In this document: in pieces, positions 21,501 to 30,186 of the stretch | Numbering within the stretch: the first letter of the stretch is position 1 | Layout: each line of letters starts with the position of its first letter | Assembly (NCBI RefSeq): GCF_026151205.1 | Contig: NW_026971846.1 | Coordinates: forward strand, 1 to 30,267 | Length of the DNA stretch: 30,267 bases | From: Bolinopsis microptera | Taxonomy: Eukaryota; Ctenophora; Tentaculata; Lobata; Bolinopsidae | Reading direction: 5' to 3' | Notes under the pieces: model-generated | What the model was told of the DNA's origin: nothing | What the model saw: the letters and a program-made list of their open reading frames with translations, nothing else | Databases searched by the model: none | Program-made: the position numbers and the translations under genes

Positions 21501-23122
21501 TTAGAATAGCAAAAATAAGTGAGCTTGGCCAAACGTTTTTTGAAACTTATTTGTTTTTACATAAGGGTTTAAAACCTAAATTGAAGGATTTTCCCCAAAA
21601 AATTTTTATAAAAATTCTACCACACCAAAAAAAAATTTTAAAAAAACCCTAAAAAAATGGTTAATTAAAAATTACTAAAAAGGGGGGTCCCCAAAAAGAG
21701 GGAAAATCCTAGCCTGTCCCCGCTCTTGGGAGGGTCTACACAGGAAACAGTAGGTCTTTTTGGGCACCAGGCTTTTGACAATTGTCTTTATTTCCAAACC
21801 CGTTCTCGATTTACAGGGACCAATTTTAGGTTAATTAAAATTAAAAATTTAATGTGCTAATGATGGGAACCCCGGGGGGCAAGATCAGGTATAAAAAAAA
21901 TAAAAACCCCCTGGATTTTTTGTACAAAATATAATATTTGACGAAACTCTTTAAATGTTTTTTTTTTTGTGGGCAAATGAAAACTTGAAGTTTGAATATA
22001 GATTGTGGTTTTAAAAGTTGGTGACATTACCCCAACACTTAATCTTCCTTTTTGGTCCAAGGGGGAAAAATTTTTAAAAAGGGCATTAATAAAAAGCCCT
22101 TTCTGGGCATACTCACAAGTTTTCAACAAAAAACTGCATTGCTTTGGGCTTTTCTTTGAATTCCTGAAAATCTAATTACCAATTTTCTAACTTGAATTTA
22201 AAACCAAAAAATGGGAAGAGAACAAGAGGCAGGATAGGAAAAGTTAAAAAAATGAATTATTAAAGGTTGCTTTTGCAGAGAAATTTAACCGGAGTGGATC
22301 GGATTTATTGTATGAGAAAAATTGCTGCCGATCGAAGGAGATGGAGAAATGAACCCCCTGAAGTTGTATAATCAAAAGTTTAAAGACATGTTACCTGGTC
22401 CAAACCAATGTGATTTAAAAAAAAGTTTTAAAATTCCCAAAATAAAAATTAAAAAACTATAAATTTTTTAAATTTATTTACTTCCTTCCTTTCAAGCCCC
22501 TCCCCCAAAAAATCTTTTAGGAAATATTGATAACATTGAGGTTCAAAAAATATTTTAAATTACCATCATAAATATGGCATTTTTTTAAACGTGGTAATTT
22601 TAGAGTAAAGACTAAAACCCCTAAATAAAAACTAATTTTCCTTTCCATTAAAAATAACTGCAGTTAAAACCCCCCTCAAGCAATTCAAAAATAGACAGTT
22701 CAGAAGGGGGTCTGGATTTTCCCACCCCCCTCAATACTTTCCCCATGACCAACCTAGAAGATTTTAAAAACGGAAAAACAATCAGCAGCTACGTGTTTGT
22801 TCGACTTTTTGAAAACCATTGACCCGTATCAAAAGAGATTTCCTTTTTTTCACAACCCCCTCCCTCTACGGCGTCCCTCCCCCAAAAATGATGCTATAAA
22901 GGGTCCTGTATACTCATCACACTCCGGTTTAAAACCATTGACGGGCCCTTTCGGAAATTCTTTTAGAACACTCCTTTGGGGTCCCCAGGGGTAAACCCCT
23001 CCTTTCCTCTTCGTCAACGTCCTCGTATTGGGCCCTTTGGAAAGCATGACTCTTTGGGCCATGGCCCTTTCCTCTCCCCAGGCAAAGTTGGGAGAGGGGG
23101 ACCTGCGGTTTAAGTCACAATC

Positions 23123-23320
23123 TTGACGACCTGGCCTTTTATGCCCATTAAAAAAGAGCAAGTTCCAAAAAAACTGCTCTCGGACTTTGATACTGCCGAA
23201 ACAAAATGGGCGGCTTGCGATGAATGCTTCCAAGGGGCCGAATACAAGACCATCAACATTCCCGATGTGCCCCCTTTAACTCAAATCCCTTTTTCCAATC
23301 AAGAAGGGTTTAGACTTTAA
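23123..23320 (+). pseudogene. Coding-like fragment of unknown identity
   Basis: A 65-codon plus-strand frame contains KKEQVPKKLLSDFDTAETK, WAACDECFQGAEYKT and INIPDVPPLTQIPF. Its residue composition is balanced and unlike the lysine/phenylalanine-rich frames typical of the noisy interior, so a real exon or a degraded element protein is likely. A CxxC pair (CDEC) is present. The family is not recognised. The overlapping minus-strand frame is also open (22850-23233), but is less protein-like and rich in G, P and R. Confidence 0.3.
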
Positions 23321-23852
23321 ATTTGGGCAATAATTGGCAATTGGGGTCCAAAATTCCCAACCCCCCCCAAAAACTGGCCGGCAAATTTTTCCCAAACCTA
23401 GGGAAAAAAAACCTCCATTTTAACCACGAAAGCAATTTTTTGGAAAACCCCTTTTCATCGCACCTTTCGCGAAAGGGCCGAAAACCCGGGGTTGAACCAA
23501 ACCCTTTTAAAACTCTCGACTTGTGCTCCCCCAGGTTCCCAAAAAGGAAGCCAGGGGGTCTTTTTATGGAAGAAGAAAACCCCAACCCAAAATCAAAACT
23601 CAAGGGGGATCCTTACCCCCCCCCCACCATCGGGTTTTTACCAAATTTCCAACCCAGTTTGTGGGAAATTTTTGAGGCCAGACCAGGCCCCCTACCCTCC
23701 TTCCTTTGGGGGCTGCCAAAAGTTCAGGCGTTTGGGGGAGATCACTCTCTTTTTTTACACGAACCCAGGGGCCATGATTATCTGGGATTAAAAAACTCCG
23801 AAACGGTTAAAAGGCGACAGAACCAACCCGGGGACGTAAGTGGAGGGGATTT

Positions 23853-24128
23853 TTGTTCGTCCCTCGCCCAAAAAAAAGTTTTGTAAAAAAAAAAAAAGTT
23901 CCTTTTCGAAGGCCAGGGCTGAAGAAGGAAGAGGTTTGTAACCCCAAAAAGAACCTTTTCCCGAAGACCTTCTACAATGTAATTGTAGCTGAAGAGGGGG
24001 AAAAAATGAAGGAGAACCCGAAAGGTGGAAAAACACTGTTGAACGATGCAAAAGCAAAGAAAGCGGGAAAACTTGTCACCCAAAATCTCAGTAAAAAAAC
24101 CCAGTTTTGGGCCCCTTTTGGGGTGTAG
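23853..24128 (+). pseudogene. Coding-like fragment upstream of the RT-like piece, identity uncertain
   Basis: A 91-codon frame includes KTFYNVIVAEEGEKMKENPK and GGKTLLNDAKAKKAGKLVTQ. The order of a basic region followed by G.TLLNDA resembles the linker that precedes the RT domain in some non-LTR elements, and an RT-like start follows on the same strand at 24217. Frame continuity between the two is broken in the noisy stretch 24129-24216. A GTAAGT at 23837-23842 could be a splice donor instead. This is suggestive only. Confidence 0.25.
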
Positions 24129-24216
24129 GTCAGCAGAACGTTTTTTTGTACCTGGGGGAAAAAAAACACTTCTCTTGGCTCTTGGTCAACTAAAAACCCA
24201 CTGCCCCCGCCTTTAA

Positions 24217-24384
24217 AAATTCCCCATCAGGAATACACATTCTCCTCTAAATATTGAGACAGGCCCTTTTACCATTGAGGAGCTGCAGCGAGTTTCAGCA
24301 ACAATGGAGAAATCGGGGAACTTAAGGCGGATAGAACTCTATGAAGACAGCACATCAATACTACGGATGCTTAAGCCGCCTTAA
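24217..24384 (+). pseudogene. Fragment resembling the start of a non-LTR reverse transcriptase domain
   Basis: The plus-strand frame starts after an in-frame TAA at 24214 and runs to TAA at 24382-24384. It reads NTHSPLNIETGPFTIEELQR, then a shorter stretch with ELYED. Acidic residue-GPFT.EEL is a common lead-in to RT domain 1 in non-LTR elements, where a K..K..G.D..P motif would follow. Here that motif is not intact (TMEKSGNLRRIELYED), so the piece is diverged or broken and then stops. It lies opposite in strand to the retroelement at 24596-25287. A last exon of a host gene is an alternative, since CAG acceptor-like sites occur at 24228-24230 and 24259-24261. Confidence 0.35.
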
Positions 24385-24595
24385 GTCAAGTAAGTAAAGA
24401 GTAATTTAAGAAAAGTTGCTTAGAAGTTTACAATCATAACAATTATTCAAAATTACCTCTACTTGATATGATAATCTGCTTTAAGGTCGTATTCCAGCCA
24501 GTCTATCAGATAGAGAAATAACTATAGAACGTATCATTAATCACAAGCAATAAAATAATTACAAAGTATATTTCATGAAATTTGACAAAATTATA

Positions 24596-25287
24596 TTCAA
24601 ACAATATACACATAATATAGCAATGACCCTATATAAAAATTCTGTAAAAATGGTACAAATTTAAAAACTGAGGTAAAAATAAAACCCTTTGTAATAATAT
24701 ACATAAAATCCACTAAATTCCATCACGACAAAAAGCAGTTTAGACCCCCATCCAACTAGCACTCCATGACCTTTTAGGGTTTAAGAGTGTTGATCAGATT
24801 AAGGTCCAAATCACTTATTGCCGTGGGTGGAAGGGTTCTGGTACCTCTGGTACCCCCTGATAGAGATTATACAGGTTCTGAGTAGATCAAAACGCAGTCT
24901 GCGTCTGATAAATGACATCACATCACAATACCGTTGGCCTTTCTTTAGGCTGATCTTTTCAGCGAGATGTTTTAGAAACTGTGAAGCCTCAGTTGCCATT
25001 CCTCCTGTAGTACTGAACACCAGTGGCGTGAAGGTAGCCTTTTCAACATTGAGGACTCTGTCATTGTACTCACGTTTTTTGCTTTTCTCGTGAGATTGGT
25101 ACATCTGTGAGATGCTCTTGTCACTGTTGGACTGGGCTTGAGGGTGAAGTACCCTTACATCTGTGAATGCCCTGTCCAGCGGCGACCAAAACGATCTCGC
25201 ACTGATGTCCAGTCTTGCACCATCCTTGACGGATGTTACTCGTCTAAATTTCTTCGAAGTAGCGCGCGCCGCTTTCTTCTCGAAATG
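24596..25287 (-). pseudogene. Retrotransposon 3' end, C-terminal part of an RT-type polyprotein (copy 2)
   Basis: The minus strand is open from just inside a stop at 25288-25290 down to 24811. In order it carries ARLDISARSFW (about 25183-25218), AFTDVRVLHPQAQ (about 25132-25170), a charged YQSHEKSKKREYN segment, VEKATFTPLVFSTTGGM, KHLAEKISLKKGQRYCDVMS and FIRRRLRFDLLRT. This order is that of the C-terminal region of invertebrate non-LTR-type polyproteins, a nuclease-like fold of unsettled role. The first ATG (25104) lies inside the conserved block, so it is not a true start and the element is 5'-truncated. At the 3' end the frame stops at 24811, but another frame continues with SDLDLNLI, parallel to ADLDINLQ in copy 1, so a frameshift is likely. 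The tail down to about 24596 is shared with copy 1. Confidence 0.82.
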
Positions 25288-25290
25288 TTA

Positions 25291-26485
25291 GACGGGAGAG
25301 AAACGAAAGATCGAGCGCTCAACTTAGCGCAAACTTGACTAATATCGCGCGTTACCGCGAGCACATTATATCATTTCTGCATATTGTGACACTGTGACAG
25401 CACAGATACTGGACAGAGTTGATATGAACGTAATCTGGTAAATTTGCTATATCGATTGAGTTCTTTATTATGTTGGCATTCAATAAATAGGCTTGGTCAA
25501 TTTGAAGTGGTCTATTTAAGCAGGACAAGTCACAAGAATTCTAATACATCTCATTCCATCAATAACTCGTTTCAGTCAATATAAGTATGCCATTTGCCAA
25601 CATGCACAACAGTTATAAGTTAAGTTTAATGTTTAAGTGCACCCGCGATTAATTACAAAAGCCAAATATGATAAATAACATATGACATAAAAAAGTAAAG
25701 AGTAAAGTTCACACGTACAAATATAATACGAGACCCCAAAATACTTTCAGTGCAGCTTATATCACAGATAATGCTAAAAAATTGCATATTACAAGCCGGG
25801 TTCACGGGCTTCCCTACATCGTACGTATGCAACCCACTGTCATAGTTGTAATATATAATATGTATACTGGTCGAGGTAAATCCTATGATCATAATTCAAG
25901 GGTTGGGATTGTGTTCACATTTCACAGTTCAGTCACAAAATAATTGAAGTCTTTCAAGTATTACATGTTGATGTAGCATTAAGTAGAAGGAATGTCCAAT
26001 CGTTGATCTGTATAACATTTAACCAAGTTTGATGTCTTGTTGTTCATCATGAAGCATATACTTAAAGTTAAGGCTGATCAAGCTGAATTTCTGATCTCCG
26101 GTTGCCAGTCGTTGCCTGCAGTCGACCTGCAACAAAATCGGAATATTATTGATAGCACTAATATAGTAGTAAGATTCCTCTTGTATCTCAGTAACACAAT
26201 TGGATGTTCAAATGTTTTCAATTCAATCAAGGAACAGAATATTTTTTAATTTATACATGCAATTTATAGATTTATTTATTTAATTATACAATTTATACAT
26301 ACTTTTCAATAGTTAAATATCGATCTTAAACTTCTAGAACTTGTCTTAGTTTGAACAGCAATCTGAATGAGGGCAAGAGCAGGTTTTAGGGACTTGAGAC
26401 ACTGAAAATCTAGGTACCTGTAAAGAATGAATTTTAATCAACGTTATACTAAAATCTTGCAAAGTTTAGAAACTATAGTACGAAA
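25291..26485. other. Non-coding DNA, no gene recognised
   Basis: Clean AT-rich sequence. Small open frames (for example 26037-26249 plus and 25653-25892 minus) lack recognisable motifs and depend on non-ATG starts or AT-rich composition. I see nothing I can support. Confidence 0.5.
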
Positions 26486-26506
26486 TGGCCGTATGAAATA
26501 CGGCCA
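26486..26506. repeat. Perfect 9-bp hairpin with 3-nt loop
   Basis: TGGCCGTAT and ATACGGCCA are perfectly complementary around a GAA loop. No T-run follows. Function unknown. Confidence 0.6.
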
Positions 26507-26807
26507 CATTGTTGCCTCCTCTCTCACAATTTCTCTAGTACCCCAAGGTCCAAAAATGTACCTTTATGGCTCTGCGGCTCAGTGCATTGTATTTTAAAGT
26601 CTCGCTAGTTTATTAATCTTTTCTAACAATTAACACAGATCTAGAAATATTTGATTATGTTATTTATTAGATTTCAACGTGTAAGACTAGGGATGAAGAG
26701 ATGAAAGTAGGACTAAGATTGACAGCGGCAATTTTGTATATGGTTGTTGGTTCCTAATTCCGCACCATCAATTTTGCGGCAATGCAGACTCACAGGATGA
26801 CTCACAA
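26507..26807. other. Non-coding DNA between the hairpin and the palindromic repeat
   Basis: No coding signal. TGACTCA, an AP-1-like heptamer, lies at about 26798, just before the palindromic duplication, but one heptamer is weak evidence. Confidence 0.4.
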
Positions 26808-26871
26808 TAGACGGTACGTACTGCAGTACGTGATCCAGCTAGACAGCACGTATTACAGTACGTGATCCTGT
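26808..26871. repeat. Tandem 32-bp duplication built on the palindrome ACGTACTGCAGTACGT
   Basis: Two 32-bp units, 26808-26839 and 26840-26871, both start TAGAC and both contain CAGTACGTGATCC. The first holds a perfect 16-bp palindrome at 26816-26831. The second keeps the dyad imperfectly (CACGTATTACAGTACGTG). Paired dyads are typical of binding sites for dimeric proteins, but no adjacent gene is identified. Confidence 0.8.
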
Positions 26872-27259
26872 AAAACCCTAGACATCTTAAAAGATGGTTT
26901 ACCTTCCGATATAATTATAATACTGTTATTTGAATGTAACTGTAACATTTAAGATTTAAATCTGTAGTGATAACACGAAAGTATAACCTACGAACGCAAA
27001 AATCGTCTGATTGGGTGTTATTCTCTAGATTTATTCAAATTTAGTTGACAGCCACCTATAATAAGTAGCAGTAATTTAATAACTTGCCTGTCCAGTGTCC
27101 ACATAGAGAATACTGATGTCGTCTGGTAATTGGTATCGTCGAGTCCATGATGTTTATCATCTTACACTTGATTAACCCTTGCGATTAAATAAATAATGCA
27201 AGATCATAAAATAACTTACTTAGATCTAAAATTACTTAATTCAAGTTATAATTTGTGTC

Positions 27260-27301
27260 ATGGGTCCAAGTTACTGCGGAATGGGTCCAAGTTACTGCGG
27301 A
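27260..27301 (+). repeat. Perfect 21-bp tandem duplication
   Basis: Units 27260-27280 and 27281-27301 are identical and directly adjacent; the core is GGGTCCAAGTTACTGCGG. The perfect identity suggests a recent event. Confidence 0.9.
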
Positions 27302-28542
27302 CATAGTTCACTATGTGTTTACCGTGTTTGGGTGCCCATCATATTTTACAGATGGGGGCGATATTTTGAACGATTCTATTTTATATTCATCTATTGCTGT
27401 AATCTGTAAAATTTGAAAAGTATTTAATAAAAGCTTAATCAAGACAATTAAACGTCATTAGTGACTTATGAGATTAACAACCTCGAGTGTCCAGAACAAA
27501 GTACAAACCACAGCTGCTTTGACACGCTACAATTACAAAGAATCAATTATTTCTTGCAAATAAGTCTCTTACATCACGTGGAATTCATAAGTCTAGCCTG
27601 TTTGTCGCCATGGAAACAGAGGATTATCGTATAAGTATTAAGCAAGGTTTTACAATATTAAAAACAATACCGAAAGCGCCCGATGTAGGATTTTTTAAAA
27701 CATAGCCATTAAAGTGAACAGAACTACTAATAAGCTTTAACAGCACATAATATAACCAAGTAAACTGCAGTACCCAATATGGTACTAATATGTCGTCATT
27801 TTAAACACACGGTGCAGAATGCAGATTGATGAACCTTTACTATTATGTTATATCATAAAACTCAACAGTAAGTTGTAAGAGAAAATGATGGTCGCATGGC
27901 AACAGGGAGGTGTGTTATTTTCAGGACAGAATGTCTTAGCTACTTTAGGTATAGGAAAAATGGCAGTTATCGAGGATGACCACATAAGACCTTCACGGAC
28001 GTTCTACTAGAAGACGAAAATCCTTCCAGATGTCATCTGGATCGACCTACGCTGGTAGGCACTAGGCAGGTGCTTGAAATCGGTAAAGGATACCAAGGTT
28101 GGAATGTCAGAGTTAATTAATTCAACGCATGTTACCTTACCATCAGTGAATCTAAGTTCTAACTACCTCCTTAGTGCTCTCGTAGTCATCAATATAGTCT
28201 CTGTTCAGACTGTTTGAGGCCAGATTACCATCGAGTTGGGACTTGAGCTAATATATTTCGAATTCGATTTTTCTTCAATGTATTTAATAGATATGGGCCC
28301 GTCTGAAGTACTGCGTACTGCGTAGGAGTTGGTCAGTTGATTCAAAGTCACTGTATCATCACCATTCTCTGATTGAGTCGTCAGTATCACAGTACCTTAA
28401 GAACGACAAATTTAGTCTACCATATAAATTTAGTCAAACTTTTGACCAAAATTGTTGTTAACCAAATTTCATGTGATTAAATTTTGCGGCGATTAATTTT
28501 GAAGTATACCAAATTTTTATTACGAATTAGATTTTATTGAGC
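27302..28542. other. Non-coding DNA, no gene supported
   Basis: A minus-strand frame at 28205-28390 has fairly normal composition (key part QSENGDDTVTLNQLTNSYAV). It has no ATG at its start, a TAA immediately upstream and no recognised family, so it is not called. An AT-rich stretch at about 28408-28530 with repeated AAATTT(A/C) words and a GCGGCGATTAATTTT piece looks like a dispersed repeat. Confidence 0.45.
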
Positions 28543-28580
28543 TTACATTCTTTATTATATGTTACATTCTTTATTATATG
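28543..28580 (+). repeat. Perfect 19-bp tandem duplication
   Basis: TTACATTCTTTATTATATG occurs at 28543-28561 and again at 28562-28580 without a gap. Confidence 0.9.
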
Positions 28581-28897
28581 TTTGAGATAACAGTTACTGT
28601 TAAATATCGCTAACTGTACACAGGTCCCTACTGCGTGTATAAATAAGAAATTGTATGCTATATGATATGTAACTAATGTGTGTAATGTTGGCTCGCCGTT
28701 GCTATGTTCCCAGATCGAGAATATTTCTCCTTACCAAAATACGGGCGTATGGTGTAAGTTACAGGATTACGAAGTTGATAATTTGTCCACGTGACCATTT
28801 GGCGCGCGGTGTGCACGTGGGGCCATGGGAAATTTCGGATACATGTGAGACTACTGTACGTCTCATGTTGACTTTCACACACCCATATGCATAAAAA

Positions 28898-29065
28898 CGA
28901 TATATTATAATATTTCAATTTTTCATCGGCAATTTAGGGCGGGTGGAGCCACACACATAAGTGATATACGGAATTATAAATAATACTTGAACAAAAAATA
29001 ACTATGTGACTGCTACTATTTGCTGATCACTTCATCACATGGGAGAGGCCCTAGAATATAAAAGC
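28898..29065 (+). promoter_or_regulatory. Promoter-like segment, upstream copy, ending in a TATA box
   Basis: About 168 bp matching 29079-29234. Shared landmarks in order: AATTTTTCATCGGCAATTTA, GGGCGGGTGG, CACACACATAAGTG, ATACGGAATT, ACTATGTGA, TTGCTGATCACTT, ATGGGAG.GGCC and GAATATAAAAGC. The TATAAAAG is at 29057-29064. No open frame starts directly downstream before the second copy begins, so this copy may be redundant, may give an alternative start, or may be a duplication remnant. Confidence 0.6.
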
Positions 29066-29078
29066 ATATACATATATT

Positions 29079-29234
29079 CGATACATTATATTTTAATTTT
29101 TCATCGGCAATTTAGGGCGGGTGGGGGCACACACATAAGTGTTATACGGAATTGTAATTAATACTTAAACAAAAAACAACTATGTGATTTGCTGATCACT
29201 TGATCATATGGGAGGGGCCATAGAATATAAAAGC
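29079..29234 (+). promoter_or_regulatory. Promoter-like segment, proximal copy, drives the small frame at 29294
   Basis: Second copy of the duplicated segment, shorter by about 12 bp owing to a deletion within ACTATGTGA..TTGCTGATCA. It carries a GC-box-like GGGCGGGTGG and ends in TATAAAAG at 29226-29233. With usual metazoan spacing, transcription would start near 29256-29264, giving a 5' untranslated region of about 30-40 nt before the ATG at 29294. The order conserved between copies, with both keeping the TATA box, supports a functional promoter. The start site itself is inferred. Confidence 0.62.
29226..29233 (+). promoter_or_regulatory. TATA box TATAAAAG
   Basis: A consensus TATA element 61 bp upstream of the ATG at 29294. 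The identical octamer ends the upstream promoter copy at 29057-29064, which makes chance occurrence less likely. Confidence 0.6.
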
Positions 29235-29293
29235 CCGACTAAAATCAATCGGCGACCAAATCTCGAATTTTTAGTTTACATCTTTAATAAGTT

Positions 29294-29518
29294 ATGCCGA
29301 GACCTAAGGTAGCATCAACAGCTTGTGATTTATGTGGGAAGCAGGAGAAAGGTTACACCCGGGTTATCCCGGATGCAACTTCAGAATCAGCTAGTCAAGC
29401 GTACACCAGCATTGTTACTTTGCTAGGCGGGGTTTTCCCTTTTAAAGAGCTGGTGCTGTGCAGATCACACTGGCGTTATGTGATTCATTTAACTAAGGAA
29501 CTGAACAAGGTTATTTAA
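29294..29518 (+). CDS. Small putative zinc-binding protein, 74 aa (or first exon of a larger gene)
   Basis: The frame starts at an ATG (preceded by AAGTT) and ends at TAA 29516-29518. Seen: a short basic N-terminus (MPRPK), then C11-D-L-C14 in CDLCGKQ, a mostly helical-looking middle, and C56-R-S-H59 in LCRSHW, giving a CxxC-41-CxxH pattern that could hold one zinc ion in a treble-clef-like fold. There is no signal peptide or membrane segment. Codon use and composition look coding, unlike the surrounding DNA, and the frame sits directly behind the duplicated TATA promoter. I do not recognise the family. The MPR-C-x2-C style resembles the N-terminal zinc modules of DNA-binding or transposon-derived proteins, which is only an analogy. 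An AAG/GTTATT near the end could be a weak splice donor, so the frame may be a first exon. A polyadenylation hexamer follows at 29761. Confidence 0.6.
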   Translation: MPRPKVASTACDLCGKQEKGYTRVIPDATSESASQAYTSIVTLLGGVFPFKELVLCRSHWRYVIHLTKELNKVI

Positions 29519-30186
29519 AAAATAGTTAACTGAATTGTTAGTTGATTTATTAATACAGAGATCGTTCCGAGTATTCGTTTTTCTGATAGCGTCATCTCCT
29601 TTATGCTACGTAACAAGTAAAAAAACAGGCCCGTCTTTAATCGATGATACAGTTTTAACATACCAAATTATCGCATTCAGAGTAAAGCAATAGTTCACGC
29701 TTCTCCACTTCTTTTCGAAACCTACCATTCGTTCATCTATATCAATATTCTAGAGTAACAAATAAACGTTCGATAAACGAACATAAGACGTTTAGTTGAT
29801 GAACTAAAAGTAATTTCTAAAATCGTATACAAAACTTAACACAGATTTAAATATGGTTTATCGTTCGTTAAAAATACTGCCCAATATTCTGGTATCCGAT
29901 CGCAATCATATTGTTGAGAAATGATTTATCGATGATAAAAATATATTGATTTTAATAATTCAGTATTATGACTGACGTTTTACACTTTAAAGTTCTAATC
30001 TAGTTACAATAGTTAAGTGTAACAGAATTGTGACGCATAAAGTCTCTTCACACTACCTCGAAAAGTGTGAGCTGTGAATTCAGAATTGTTGTTTGTTTAT
30101 TCACCATACATTGTATTTTATTCACCATATTTCATTGGCGAGTGCCACTAAATCTTATTCGTGCTGTAAGAACATAAACTAGTGTT
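29519..30186. other. Non-coding DNA downstream of the small gene
   Basis: No coding signal. It contains a small perfect hairpin (TTTAGTT/AACTAAA, about 29790-29808), a pair of TTATTCACCATA words near 30098-30130, and a diverged relative of the terminal 33-bp repeat at about 29991-30022. Confidence 0.45.
29761..29766 (+). promoter_or_regulatory. Candidate polyadenylation signal AATAAA
   Basis: A canonical AATAAA lies 243 nt after the stop codon of the 74-codon frame. Such hexamers are frequent in AT-rich DNA, so support is modest. Confidence 0.3.

Larger units (their letters stand above)
2700..24216. other. Interior with inflated homopolymers, probably unpolished long-read consensus
   Basis: From about 2700 the texture changes. 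Runs of A, T, G and C of 4-8 bases dominate, and related repeat copies differ mostly by run length or by a base replaced with its neighbour (for example CATAT becoming CTTTT or CCCTAT). The effect ends at about 24216, where clean codons resume. Inference: this is sequence error from unpolished long reads bridging a repetitive locus, rather than biology. Outside the repeats listed separately I see no gene I can support. Stretches 2700-4950, 5450-6640, 16601-17040, 17800-18460 and 18700-22800 show nothing recognisable, although short real exons could be hidden by frameshifts. Apparent reading frames inside it should not be trusted. Confidence 0.75.

Noticed and set aside
21857-22129. 90-codon minus-strand frame with fairly mixed composition
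   Set aside because: It lies in the noisy interior where frames are unreliable. No family is recognised and there is no supporting context.
2700-24216. Abundant poly-A/T/G/C runs as a biological feature of the locus
   Set aside because: The runs appear in every sequence class and vary between copies of the same repeat, which fits sequencing error better than biology.
26110-26132. CTGCAGTCGACCTGCA, reminiscent of a cloning-vector polylinker (PstI/SalI)
   Set aside because: Only about 12 bp match a polylinker pattern, and the flanks are ordinary AT-rich genomic sequence without other vector sites.
28205-28390. Minus-strand frame with QSENGDDTVTLNQLTNSYAV
   Set aside because: It starts at GTG with a stop just upstream and has no visible splice acceptor or recognisable family. 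Composition alone is not enough.
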